DNA from: Bog-756 sp036513075
GTDB taxonomy: Bacteria > Actinomycetota > Acidimicrobiia > Acidimicrobiales > RAAP-2
Assembly: GCA_036513075.1 (NCBI GenBank)
Contig: DATBZS010000040.1
Coordinates: forward strand, 1 to 46,863
Direction: 5' to 3'
DNA length: 46,863 nt
Numbering within the stretch: position 1 is the first letter of the stretch; the number at the start of each line of letters is the position of its first letter. The notes beneath the pieces are model-generated. The model made no database searches. It saw only the letters and a program-made list of their open reading frames with translations, and was not told the origin of the DNA. A program made the translations under genes and the position numbers. Below, one piece after another: positions 15,602 through 23,404 of the stretch.

Positions 15602-15697
15602 AATAGTAGTGGGATCGGGCCGGGGACAATGCTAGGCAAGTCGGGTGCGCACACCCAATTCGGAGTATCGGCCGCCCGCGGCTTCCCGGATGTCCCG

Positions 15698-16645
15698 ATG
15701 ACCTCGGGAAACGACGAATTCGGGCTCATCGAGGCCCTGCGGGCCCGCTTCGAGGCCACCGGCGGGCTTCTCGGACTCGGCGACCTGGGCATAGGCGACG
15801 ATGCGGCGGCAGTGACCCTGCCCGGTCCGGGCCGCGTCGTGCTCGCCACCGACCTGGTGGTCGAGGGGGTCCACGTCGACCTGGCGGTGAGCACCCCCGA
15901 GGATATCGGGTGGAAAGCCCTGATGGTGACCGTCTCCGACGTCGGCGCCATGGGGTGTGTCCCGTCCCACGCCCTCTTGTCGGTGGCTGCCCCGGCCGGA
16001 TTCGCGATCGAGCGTCTGGGCGACGGCGTGGCCGAGGCTGCTGCCGCGGTGGGCTGCACGGTGGTCGGCGGTGACCTGTCGACATCGGCCCTGATGGTGG
16101 TCTCGGTGACCGCCGTTGGGTCGGCGGATGACGCCGAGGTCGCGCTGTTGACCCGTGGTGGTGCCCTCCCAGGAGACCGCCTGTTCGTGACCGGCCCTCT
16201 CGGGGCCTCGGCCGCCGGTCTCCGCCTGCTGCGTGCCCGGGGCACAGCCGATGTGCCCGAGACGCTGGCATCGGCCCACCGCCGGCCGGTGGCCCGGATC
16301 AGCGAAGGCGTGGTGGCCCGGGCGGCGGGCGCCGCCGCGTGCATCGACGTCTCCGACGGGTTGGTGGCTGACATCTCCCACCTGGCTGACGCCTCGGGTG
16401 TCGGGCTCGACCTGGAGGTGGGTGACGTGGTGGTGGCCGATGGGGCCACCCGTGACGAGGCCCTCGGCGGCGGTGAGGACTACGAGCTGGTGGTGGCCAC
16501 CTCGGACCCCGACGGGCTGTTCACCGCTTTCGAGCGGGCGGGGCTCCGTCGGCCGCTGGCCATCGGGTCGTGCGTCGACGTCTCCGAGGGGCGTTCGCTC
16601 GACGGGGGACCGCTGCCGAGCGGAGGATGGCGGCACCAGTTCTGA
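15698..16645 (+). CDS. thiL: thiamine-monophosphate kinase
   Basis: 315 residues of the AIR-synthase/PurM-like ATPase fold. ThiL phosphorylates thiamine monophosphate to thiamine diphosphate, the cofactor of the 2-oxoglutarate dehydrogenase at the window start. Motifs include NDEFGLIEALRARF at the N-terminus, GIGDDAAAV, ATDLVVEGVHVDL, VSDVGAMGCVPSHALLSVA, VGGDLSTS, IDVSDGLVADISHLA and LGGGEDYELVV. ATG 15698 fits the usual ThiL N-terminus; ATG 15629 is in frame but the intervening codons (CTA, CAA, GGA, GTA) look non-coding here. The promoter is unclear. It is divergent from pckG. Confidence 0.9.
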   Translation: MTSGNDEFGLIEALRARFEATGGLLGLGDLGIGDDAAAVTLPGPGRVVLATDLVVEGVHVDLAVSTPEDIGWKALMVTVSDVGAMGCVPSHALLSVAAPAGFAIERLGDGVAEAAAAVGCTVVGGDLSTSALMVVSVTAVGSADDAEVALLTRGGALPGDRLFVTGPLGASAAGLRLLRARGTADVPETLASAHRRPVARISEGVVARAAGAAACIDVSDGLVADISHLADASGVGLDLEVGDVVVADGATRDEALGGGEDYELVVATSDPDGLFTAFERAGLRRPLAIGSCVDVSEGRSLDGGPLPSGGWRHQF

Positions 16646-16749
16646 CCCCGGGGCGCGCCAGGATCGGTGTGATCCGGGCGGTGCCGGACGAGTTGAGGGG
16701 CCAGACGATGGTGTCGACCTGATGGATCCGACCCACCCGGTCTGCCTGA

Positions 16750-16790
16750 CTCAACCGGGGGTCCCTCAGCTGGGGGTGCTTCAGCCGGGG
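16750..16790. repeat. three imperfect tandem 15-bp repeats at the 3' end of rpmB
   Basis: CTCAACCGGGGGT at 16750, CTCAGCTGGGGGT at 16765 and TTCAGCCGGGG at 16780 follow each other at 15-bp spacing. The last copy contains the rpmB stop codon (minus strand), so the stop region looks duplicated into the untranslated tail. Confidence 0.5.
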
Positions 16791-16990
16791 AAGGAGCGGA
16801 TCGGGCGCTTGGTGACTTTGCCCGACCGGATGCAGGACGTGCAGACGTTGAGTCGCTTGGGAGCGCCATCCACTACGGCACGCACCTTCTGGATATTGGG
16901 ATCCCAGCGACGCTTCGTCCGCCGGTGGGAGTGACTGATGTTCATCCCGAACGACGGCTTCTTGCCGCAGACCTCACACACCGCTGCCAT
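16781..16990 (-). CDS. rpmB: 50S ribosomal protein L28 (zinc-ribbon form)
   Basis: 69 residues. CEVCGKKPSFGMNISHSHRR and CTSCIRSGKVTK give the two CxxC pairs of the zinc-binding form of L28, with RRWDPNIQKVR between. It is the primary, zinc-dependent type; actinobacteria often also carry a zinc-free paralogue used under zinc starvation, which is not in this window. The start is ATG 16990 with GGAG four nt upstream. Transcription probably begins at a minus-strand TAACCT (17037-17032), leaving a leader of about 35 nt. It diverges from the fakA gene. Confidence 0.96.
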   Translation of the reverse strand: MAAVCEVCGKKPSFGMNISHSHRRTKRRWDPNIQKVRAVVDGAPKRLNVCTSCIRSGKVTKRPIRSFPG

Positions 16991-17031
16991 GACACTCCGA
17001 CTTCCTCGTAGAACCTCTGGGTAAGTCGCAA

Positions 17032-17041
17032 AGGTTAGCAT
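17032..17041. promoter_or_regulatory. overlapping divergent -10 elements of rpmB and fakA
   Basis: TAACCT on the minus strand (17037-17032) and TAGCAT on the plus strand (17036-17041) share two base pairs. TAGCAT lies 7 nt before ATG 17049, so fakA would be leaderless, whereas rpmB gets a leader with a Shine-Dalgarno. RNA polymerase could not occupy both at once. Confidence 0.45.
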
Positions 17042-17048
17042 CCTGCCC

Positions 17049-18722
17049 ATGTCCGCCCTCGACGCCTTGGATTCCGCCGCGCTGTGCCGGGTCATCGGCA
17101 CCTTCCGCGACGGCCTGAGGAGCCATCAGCAGGTCATCAACCGGCTCAATGTCTACCCTGTACCCGACGGTGACACCGGCACGAACATGGCCCTCACCCT
17201 GGAGTCGGTCGCCTCGGAGCTCGCCGGGCTCGAGTCCCCGGACCTCGACGCCGCATGCCGGGCCATCGCCCACGGCTCGCTGATGGGAGCCCGTGGCAAC
17301 TCGGGGGTCATCCTCAGCCAGCTGCTCCGGGGCCTGACGGACGGACTCAACACCCCCGAGGGTCGCCCAGGGGCTCGCGACCTCGCCGGGGCCCTGATGA
17401 CCGCTGACCGCCTGGCCCGCGACGCCGTCCAACGCCCGGTGGAAGGCACGATCCTGACTGTGGCCCGGGGGGCCGCACAAGGGGCCAATGCGGCCGCCGA
17501 CAGTGGCGGGTCGTTGGTGGCCGTGGCCGAAGCGGCCCGCGCCGGGGCGGCGGATGCACTTGCCCTGACCCCTTCGCTCCTGCCCGTGCTCGAGCAGGCC
17601 GGCGTGGTCGATGCCGGGGGCACCGGCTACCTGCTGTTGTTCGACGCCCTGTTGACCGTCCTCGACGAGCGCCCGATGCCCGAACCGCCCGAGCTGCCCG
17701 AAGTGGCCGCCGGTGTCGCGGAGATGATGGGCAGGGCGGCCGACGACGATGCCTACGCGGCGTTGGCCGGCCTGCGTTACGAGGTCATGTATCTGCTCGA
17801 AGCCGCCGACGAGACCATTCCCGCCTTCAAGGAGGTTTGGGCCGGCCTCGGTGACTCCATCGTGGTGGTCGGCGGTGACGGGCTGTGGAACTGCCACATC
17901 CACACCGATGAGGTGGGCCCGGCCATCGAAGCCAGCCTGGACGCCGGCCGACCCCGGTCGATCCGGGTCACCGATCTGTTGGAGGAGGTCGAGGAGGAGC
18001 GCTGGGTCCGCGAGGGCGCAGGCGACGAAGCTTCCGGTCCTTCCCGGTCACCGCTCGGCCCGACCCCGGTGACCAGCGTCGTGGCGGTGGCCAGCGGCGA
18101 CGGCATCGGGCGCATCTTCCGCTCACTGGGCGTCCAGCGGCTGATCGCCGGCGGTCAGTCCATGAACCCGTCGATCGCCGAGCTCGTTGAGGCGGTGGAT
18201 GCCCTGGCCTCCGACGAGGTGATCGTGCTGCCCAACAACGGAAACATCCGGCCAGTGGCGAATCGAGTCGACGAGCTGAGCGCCAAGCGGGTCTGGGTGG
18301 TACCGACCGAAACCATCGCCGAAGGGTTCGCCGCCCTGCTGGCCTACGACCCCGAAGCGGGGGGCGAGGCCAATGCCGGGGCCATGGAGGCCACCGCCCG
18401 CAAGGTTGTGCCCGGCGAGGTGACCCGGGCGGTGCGCGACTCCGAGACTTCGGCCGGGCCCGTGCGGACGGGCGACTGGTTGGGCCTGTCCCGCGACGGG
18501 ATCGAGGTGGTGGGTGACTCGGTGTCGGATGCTGCCTGCCGCCTCCTCGACCTGCTCGTCACCGCCGACCACGACCTGGTGACCATCATCGAGGGCGAGG
18601 GGTCGGGCGCCGCCGACACCCGCCGGATCACCGAGTGGCTGAAAGAATCACGACCGCTGGTGGAGACCGAGGTGCACCACGGCGGACAGCCGCTCTACCC
18701 GTACCTGTTCTCCATCGAGTGA
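17049..18722 (+). CDS. fakA: DAK2/DhaL-domain protein, fatty acid kinase subunit FakA-like (YloV)
   Basis: 557 residues. The N-terminal DhaL-type ATP-binding domain has NVYPVPDGDTGTNM (Asp cluster for Mg-ATP), HGSLMGARGNSGVILSQLLRG and GVVDAGGTGYLLL. The middle and C-terminal parts (from about 330: GDGIGRIFRSLGV, IVLPNNGNIRPVANRV) match the FakA-type region. FakA phosphorylates fatty acids held by a DegV/FakB protein, feeding PlsX; plsX lies about 5 kb downstream, but no FakB is in the window. Its GTGA overlap with recG is the common actinobacterial arrangement. Confidence 0.85.
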   Translation: MSALDALDSAALCRVIGTFRDGLRSHQQVINRLNVYPVPDGDTGTNMALTLESVASELAGLESPDLDAACRAIAHGSLMGARGNSGVILSQLLRGLTDGLNTPEGRPGARDLAGALMTADRLARDAVQRPVEGTILTVARGAAQGANAAADSGGSLVAVAEAARAGAADALALTPSLLPVLEQAGVVDAGGTGYLLLFDALLTVLDERPMPEPPELPEVAAGVAEMMGRAADDDAYAALAGLRYEVMYLLEAADETIPAFKEVWAGLGDSIVVVGGDGLWNCHIHTDEVGPAIEASLDAGRPRSIRVTDLLEEVEEERWVREGAGDEASGPSRSPLGPTPVTSVVAVASGDGIGRIFRSLGVQRLIAGGQSMNPSIAELVEAVDALASDEVIVLPNNGNIRPVANRVDELSAKRVWVVPTETIAEGFAALLAYDPEAGGEANAGAMEATARKVVPGEVTRAVRDSETSAGPVRTGDWLGLSRDGIEVVGDSVSDAACRLLDLLVTADHDLVTIIEGEGSGAADTRRITEWLKESRPLVETEVHHGGQPLYPYLFSIE

Positions 18723-20950
18723 CGCCGCCGGCGCCGACACCCGGTGCCGGGGCCCCCGTTCCGGGGCGACGGCTGCAGCAGCTGGCCGAGCTGGCGGTCA
18801 CGGTGCTTCGGGGCGTGGGGGTGTCGGCCGCCCGGGACCTGGAGGCGCTCGGCATCACCACGGTCTTCGACCTGGTCACCCACTATCCCCGTCGCTATGT
18901 CGACGGCACCCGACTGTTGACCATCGACCGGCTCGCCGATGGGGAGAAGGCGACCGTGCTGGCCACGGTCCGTCGGGTCAACGCGCCGCCGGCGCGTTCG
19001 GGTAGAGGGCGGCGGGCTCCGGCCCGGGTGGAGTTGGAGGTCGTCGATTCGGGCGGTCGGATCAAGGTGACGTTCTTCAACCAGTCGTGGCGGGCCCGCC
19101 AACTCACTGTCGGGACCCTGGCCCTGTTCTTCGGGCCGGTCACCTCCTACCGCGGCGCCCTGCAGATGGTGAACCCCACCGCCGAGGTGCTGCGGGGGGC
19201 CGACGAGTCCACCACCGCCGACGACGGGCCGTCGTCGGGTCGCATCTATCCGGTGTATCCGCTCACCGAGAAAGCCGCCCTGACCTCGGCCCGCATCGGC
19301 CGGCTCGTGCACGAGGCCCTGGACCGGGCCGGAATCTTCGCCGACCCGCTCGACGAACGGGTCCGATCCGACCACGGGCTCGTGGACCGCACAGCCGCCT
19401 TCGCCGGGATCCACCGCCCGGCCACCATGGACGAAATCGAGCCGGCCCGTCGCCGTCTGGCCTTCGACGAGCTGCTCCGCCTCCAGCTGGCTCTCGTCCT
19501 GCGGCGCCAACGGCTCCATGAGGACGCCCGGGGCATCGTCCACGTGACCGCCCGGCCCGACGGCGCGACTCTGGTGGACCAGTTCGTGGACAGGCTCCCA
19601 TTCCCTCTCACGTCGGCCCAGTCCCGGGCCGTCGCCGACCTGTCGGGCGACCTCGCCGACCCGCTGCCCATGCACCGCCTGCTCCAGGGCGATGTCGGCT
19701 CCGGCAAGACCGTGGTGGCCGTGGCCGCTCTACTGATGGGTGTCGAGGGCGGCCACCAGGGGGCCCTGATGGCGCCGACCGAAGTCCTGGCCGAGCAGCA
19801 CCTCGCCGAGGTCCGACGGTTGGTCGACGGTCTGACCGTGTCCGACCCGTCCACGCTCTCCGGTGAGCGGCCGCTGCGGGTGGTCCTGCTCACCAGCCGC
19901 ACTGGCGCGGCCGACCGGACCGCCATTCTCGAAGGACTTGCCGGGGGCAGCGTCGATCTTGTGGTGGGCACCCATGCCCTGTTGACCGACCAGGTGGTCT
20001 TCCACTCGCTGGGCGTCGTCGTCATCGACGAGCAACACCGGTTCGGCGTCGAGCAGCGGGCTGCACTGCGGGACAAGGGCCGCGGAAACGACGGACAGGG
20101 GCGCGACCCGGACCTGTTGGTCATGACGGCTACCCCGATCCCCCGCACCGCGGCGATGGTCGTCTTCGGCGACCTGGACATGACGGTCATCGACGAGATG
20201 CCGCCCGGCCGCCAGCCGGTGGCCACCTCGTGGCTGCGGACCCCGCTCGAGGCAGAATCGGCATGGTCCCGGGTGCGGGAACAGGTGGGATCGGGTCACC
20301 GGGCCTTCGTGGTCTGCCCACTCGTCGAGGGATCCGACAAGGTGGAGGCGGCCTCTGCGACGGCCGAAGCTCAGCGGCTGGCCGAGCACGAGTTGGCCGG
20401 GCTGCGGGTCGGGCTCCTGCACGGGCAGATGAAGCCGGCCGACAAGGAACAGGCCATGGAATCGTTCCGGTCGGGAGATCTCGACGTGCTGGTGGCGACG
20501 ACCGTCATCGAGGTGGGGGTCGACATTCCCGACGCGTCCGTGATGGTCATCGAGGACGCCGACCGGTTCGGCATCGCCCAACTCCACCAGCTGCGAGGCC
20601 GGGTCGGCCGGAGCGGCGAGCCGGCGTGGTGCTTCTTGCTGTCCGAGTCGGGCGCACCGGAGGCGACCGCCCGCCTGGAGGCGATGGAGGCCAGCAACGA
20701 CGGGTTCGTCCTGGCCGACATCGACCTCGAGCTGCGGGGGGAGGGGACGATCCTCGGGGCCCGCCAGAAGGGGCGCTCCGACCTCAAGTTGGCCAGGCTG
20801 TTGTCCGACCGGGACCTGGTGGTCGATGCCCGTTCGTTGGCCGTGGCACTCGTCGATGCCGACCCGCGGCTCGCCGACCACGGGCTGTTGGTGGAGGAGT
20901 TGCGCCTGTTCATCGACGACGACGAGGCCGAGTTCCTGTTCAAGAGTTAG
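18719..20950 (+). CDS. recG: ATP-dependent DNA helicase RecG
   Basis: 743 residues from GTG 18719, whose TG is shared with the fakA stop (GTGA). RecG remodels stalled replication forks and Holliday junctions. N-terminal wedge/OB-fold region: LRGVGVSAARDLEALGI, TVFDLVTHYPRRYVD, then the ATPase with LQGDVGSGKTVVA, MAPTEVLAEQH, VVIDEQHRFGVEQR, VMTATPIPRTAAM, VVCPLVEGSDKVEAAS, LLHGQMKPADKE, VATTVIEVGVDIPDASVMVI and QLHQLRGRVGRS. Length and motif order are standard. An upstream in-frame start at 18635 would overlap fakA and is not used. Confidence 0.96.
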   Translation: MTPPAPTPGAGAPVPGRRLQQLAELAVTVLRGVGVSAARDLEALGITTVFDLVTHYPRRYVDGTRLLTIDRLADGEKATVLATVRRVNAPPARSGRGRRAPARVELEVVDSGGRIKVTFFNQSWRARQLTVGTLALFFGPVTSYRGALQMVNPTAEVLRGADESTTADDGPSSGRIYPVYPLTEKAALTSARIGRLVHEALDRAGIFADPLDERVRSDHGLVDRTAAFAGIHRPATMDEIEPARRRLAFDELLRLQLALVLRRQRLHEDARGIVHVTARPDGATLVDQFVDRLPFPLTSAQSRAVADLSGDLADPLPMHRLLQGDVGSGKTVVAVAALLMGVEGGHQGALMAPTEVLAEQHLAEVRRLVDGLTVSDPSTLSGERPLRVVLLTSRTGAADRTAILEGLAGGSVDLVVGTHALLTDQVVFHSLGVVVIDEQHRFGVEQRAALRDKGRGNDGQGRDPDLLVMTATPIPRTAAMVVFGDLDMTVIDEMPPGRQPVATSWLRTPLEAESAWSRVREQVGSGHRAFVVCPLVEGSDKVEAASATAEAQRLAEHELAGLRVGLLHGQMKPADKEQAMESFRSGDLDVLVATTVIEVGVDIPDASVMVIEDADRFGIAQLHQLRGRVGRSGEPAWCFLLSESGAPEATARLEAMEASNDGFVLADIDLELRGEGTILGARQKGRSDLKLARLLSDRDLVVDARSLAVALVDADPRLADHGLLVEELRLFIDDDEAEFLFKS

Positions 20951-20997
20951 TCGGCCTCGGCCCGATGTGGCGCTGCTGATCGAAGGGGGTGCGCCGG

Positions 20998-21003
20998 TAG
21001 GCT
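20998..21003 (+). promoter_or_regulatory. -10 element (TAGGCT) of rsmD, leaderless
   Basis: TAGGCT, 6 nt, then ATG 21010; no Shine-Dalgarno. It separates the rsmD-coaD group from recG. Confidence 0.55.
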
Positions 21004-21009
21004 GGACCG

Positions 21010-21567
21010 ATGCGTGTGATCGGTGGGGAGTACCGGGGCCGGCGCCTGAACGCGCCGGTGGGCGACCACGTCCGGCCCACCTCGGACAGGGTGCGCGAGG
21101 CCATCTTCGACATCCTGTTCAGCCTCGGCGGAGTGGAAGGGCTCCTGGTGGCCGATCTCTTTTCCGGCACCGGGGCCCTCGGCATCGAGGCGCTCTCCCG
21201 GGGAGCGACTTCGGTCACCTTCGTCGACCGCGACCCGGCCTCGATCACCGCCATCCGCACCAATCTGGTGTCAGCCGGCATGGGGGACGCCGAGGCCGAC
21301 GGGGACGCCACCGTGATCCGGGCCGACGTGGACGCCTGGGTGGCGTCGACCGCCTCGCGTTATGACCTCGTGCTGTGCGACCCGCCGTACGGCTACGAGG
21401 CCTGGGAGACCCTGGTGGCGAGGCTGCCGGCCGACCTCTGCGTCCTCGAATCAGGCGGCGAACTGCCGCTGGTGACGGGGTGGGAGGTACTGAGATCCAG
21501 ACGGTATGGGAGTACCATCGTCACGGTCGCCCGTCCGGTTCGGGCATCCCAGAAAGGCGTCTCGTGA
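21010..21567 (+). CDS. rsmD: 16S rRNA (guanine966-N2)-methyltransferase
   Basis: 185 residues, a Rossmann SAM-dependent methyltransferase. MRVIGGEYRGRRL and VRPTSDRVREAIFDIL are the RsmD N-terminal signature, VADLFSGTGALGIEALSRGA the SAM site, VTFVDRDP the acidic loop, and LVLCDPPYGYE the catalytic DPPY motif. It modifies G966 of 16S rRNA in assembled 30S subunits. It overlaps coaD by GTGA, the standard rsmD-coaD pairing. Confidence 0.95.
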   Translation: MRVIGGEYRGRRLNAPVGDHVRPTSDRVREAIFDILFSLGGVEGLLVADLFSGTGALGIEALSRGATSVTFVDRDPASITAIRTNLVSAGMGDAEADGDATVIRADVDAWVASTASRYDLVLCDPPYGYEAWETLVARLPADLCVLESGGELPLVTGWEVLRSRRYGSTIVTVARPVRASQKGVS

Positions 21568-22046
21568 GGATTGCGCTCATCCCGGGATCGTTCGATCCCG
21601 TCCACAACGGGCACCTCGAGGTCATCGAGCGGGCGTCCCGGCTGTTCGACGAGGTCGTGGTGGCCGCCCTGCGGAACCCCCAGAAGAGCGAGGCGCTGTT
21701 CGACGACGACGAACGCCGCGAGATGCTCGAGGAGACCGTCACCCATCTGGCCAACGTGCGCATCGTGTCGATGTCCACTCTGGTGGTGAACGTGGCCCAG
21801 GAGGTCGGGGCCAGCGCCATCGTGAAGGGCCTGCGGGCGGTCTCCGACTTCGAGAACGAGCTGCAGATGGCCCAGATGAACAAGCAGCTGTCTGGAGTCG
21901 AGACACTGTTCATCCCCACCAGCTCGGCCCACTCGTTCATCGCCTCGCGCCTGCTGCGCGAGGTGGCCCGGTTCGGGGGCGACGTCACGGCCTTCGTGCC
22001 CAAGTCGGTCGCCCAGCGGCTCGAGGAGAAGTTCGCTGATGAGTGA
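21564..22046 (+). CDS. coaD: phosphopantetheine adenylyltransferase
   Basis: 160 residues from GTG 21564. Transfers AMP from ATP to 4'-phosphopantetheine in coenzyme A synthesis. IALIPGSFDPVHNGHLEVIERA contains the nucleotidyltransferase HxGH motif, followed by RNPQKSEALFDDDERREML, IVKGLRAVSDFENELQMAQMN and the C-terminal IPTSSAHSFIASRLLREVA signature. AAAGG lies about 7 nt before the start, and the GTG shares bases with the rsmD stop. Its end overlaps the next gene by 8 nt. Confidence 0.96.
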   Translation: MRIALIPGSFDPVHNGHLEVIERASRLFDEVVVAALRNPQKSEALFDDDERREMLEETVTHLANVRIVSMSTLVVNVAQEVGASAIVKGLRAVSDFENELQMAQMNKQLSGVETLFIPTSSAHSFIASRLLREVARFGGDVTAFVPKSVAQRLEEKFADE

Positions 22047-22641
22047 TGTCTTCGACGATCTCGACCAGGAAGTGGCCGACGGCGAGCAGGCCGACGCCGA
22101 GGCCTACATCCGCAGCGCCCTCGAGGTGGTCCTCAACGCCAAGCCGATGCCGCTGTCCTCCTCGGTCCGCATCGAGCGCGACGAGCTCGTCGAGCTGTTG
22201 GAGGGGGCGCTGGAGCGAATCCCCGAGGAGATCAAACAGGCGCGTTGGCTGTTGAAGGAGCGCGAGGAATTCCTGGCCGACACCCAGCGCAAGGCTGCCG
22301 GCATCATGGAGGAGGCACGGGTCCAGACCGAGCGGATGGTCCAGCGGACCGAGGTGGTCCGCCAGGCGAACCACGTCGCCCAGCGGATCCTGGACGACGC
22401 CAACGAGGAGGCCCGACGACTGCGCCACGAGGCGGAGGACTACGCAGACAAGAAGCTGGCCAGTTTCGAGATCGTGCTGGACCGGACCATGAAGACGGTC
22501 CAAGCCGGTCGGGAGAAGCTCCAGGTCAGCCCCATCCTCGCGGTCGAGATCGGTGACCAGGGCGACACGACGCTTGCCGGTGGCGGGGCCGTCTCCGGCG
22601 CCGACGAGCCCGACGGCTTCTTCGACCAGGACCTCGCCTGA
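22039..22641 (+). CDS. DivIVA-like coiled-coil protein (SepIVA-type position)
   Basis: 200 residues, highly charged and predicted coiled coil from about 45 to 160 (RIERDELVELLEGALERIPE, then long Glu/Arg/Ala helices up to KKLASFEIVLDRTMKTVQAG), with an acidic glycine-rich tail. In mycobacteria a DivIVA-family protein in the equivalent gene cluster, SepIVA, acts in cell division and envelope growth. Assignment rests on composition and on position between coaD and the DUF177 gene, not on a clear catalytic motif. It overlaps coaD by 8 nt, so it is translationally coupled. Confidence 0.65.
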   Translation: MSDVFDDLDQEVADGEQADAEAYIRSALEVVLNAKPMPLSSSVRIERDELVELLEGALERIPEEIKQARWLLKEREEFLADTQRKAAGIMEEARVQTERMVQRTEVVRQANHVAQRILDDANEEARRLRHEAEDYADKKLASFEIVLDRTMKTVQAGREKLQVSPILAVEIGDQGDTTLAGGGAVSGADEPDGFFDQDLA

Positions 22642-22649
22642 GGCGGGTC

Positions 22650-23207
22650 GTGTCCGGAACCGACCAGGCGCAGGTCGCTCCCTCCGAGCGCCGGCCGTTC
22701 CAGGTCCAGGTGGCCGCTCTGCGAAAACAGAACGGGGCGACGCGCGACGAGCACCGGGCAGCGGTGATCCCCGATCTGGGCGCCGTCTCGGTGGTGGTTC
22801 CCGAGGGCGAACCGGTGGTGCTCGATCTGACGCTCGCCTCCTTTCCGGGTGGGATCATGGCCAATGGCACCGTCTCGGCCCCGTGGCGTGGGGAGTGCCG
22901 GCGCTGTGGCGGCCCGGTGGGTGGCACGGTCGTGGCCGAGGTCCGGGAGCGCTATGCGTCCAAGGGCACTACCGACCACGACGAGGAGGCCTACCCGCTG
23001 TCGGGCGACGAGCTGGACCTGGAACCTCTGGCCCGCGACGCCGTGCTGCTGGAGCTTCCACTGGCACCCCTGTGTACCGAGGACTGCCGGGGCCTGTGCC
23101 CGACGTGTGGGGCCAACCGGAACACCGAACCGTGCGACTGCACCACGCCTGGCGACCCCCGCTGGTCGGCGCTGGACGCCCTGCGTGACGGTGGGTCCCC
23201 GACTTGA
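22650..23207 (+). CDS. DUF177 (YceD-like) protein with zinc-binding cysteines
   Basis: 185 residues from GTG 22650, 8 nt after the preceding stop. The family sits next to rpmF across bacteria and is linked to 23S rRNA/ribosome homeostasis. The core is visible as GTVSAPWRGECRRCGGPVGG, YPLSGDELDLEPLARDAVLL and LPLAPLCTEDCRGLCPTCGA, with Cys pairs suggesting a zinc site and a further CDC near the end. Location directly before rpmF supports the call. Confidence 0.85.
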   Translation: MSGTDQAQVAPSERRPFQVQVAALRKQNGATRDEHRAAVIPDLGAVSVVVPEGEPVVLDLTLASFPGGIMANGTVSAPWRGECRRCGGPVGGTVVAEVRERYASKGTTDHDEEAYPLSGDELDLEPLARDAVLLELPLAPLCTEDCRGLCPTCGANRNTEPCDCTTPGDPRWSALDALRDGGSPT

Positions 23208-23209
23208 CC

Positions 23210-23215
23210 TAGGAT
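23210..23215 (+). promoter_or_regulatory. -10 element (TAGGAT) of rpmF, leaderless
   Basis: TAGGAT, 9 nt, then ATG 23225. It gives rpmF-plsX its own promoter even though the gap after the DUF177 gene is only 17 nt. Confidence 0.5.
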
Positions 23216-23224
23216 GTCCCCCTT

Positions 23225-23404
23225 ATGGCCGTTCCGAAGAAGAAGACCTCCAAGGCGAAGAGCCGCAGCCGCCGGGCATCCAACTGGGTGCTCAAGGCGC
23301 CGGCACGCTCGGTGTGCCCCCAGTGCACGACCGCCAAACTGCCCCACATCGTGTGTCCCAACTGCGGTTGGTACAAAGGCCGACAGGCCGTCGAAGTCGA
23401 CTAG
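23225..23404 (+). CDS. rpmF: 50S ribosomal protein L32 (zinc-ribbon form)
   Basis: 59 residues. It begins MAVPKKKTSKAKSRSRRASN, the usual L32 N-terminus, and has two CxxC pairs (CPQC and CPNC) spaced as in the zinc-binding form, ending GWYKGRQAVEVD. It is a large-subunit protein near the peptidyl transferase exit. Its TAG stop shares one base with the GTG of plsX. Position between DUF177 and plsX is classical. Confidence 0.95.
   Translation: MAVPKKKTSKAKSRSRRASNWVLKAPARSVCPQCTTAKLPHIVCPNCGWYKGRQAVEVD

Noticed and set aside
15633..15647. TAGGCA plus GTG 15645 as a leaderless start for thiL
   Set aside because: GTG 15645 is not in the thiL frame, and the hexamer lacks the final T.
15508..16449. 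Upstream extension of the pckG frame to a 910-codon ORF
   Set aside because: The extra N-terminal codons are antisense to thiL, lack a start signal, and the PEPCK N-terminus and Shine-Dalgarno fit ATG 15507.
22849..23403. Upstream extension of the plsX frame
   Set aside because: It runs through DUF177 and rpmF in another frame; codons are Arg/Pro-rich shadow sequence and PlsX homology begins only after 23404.
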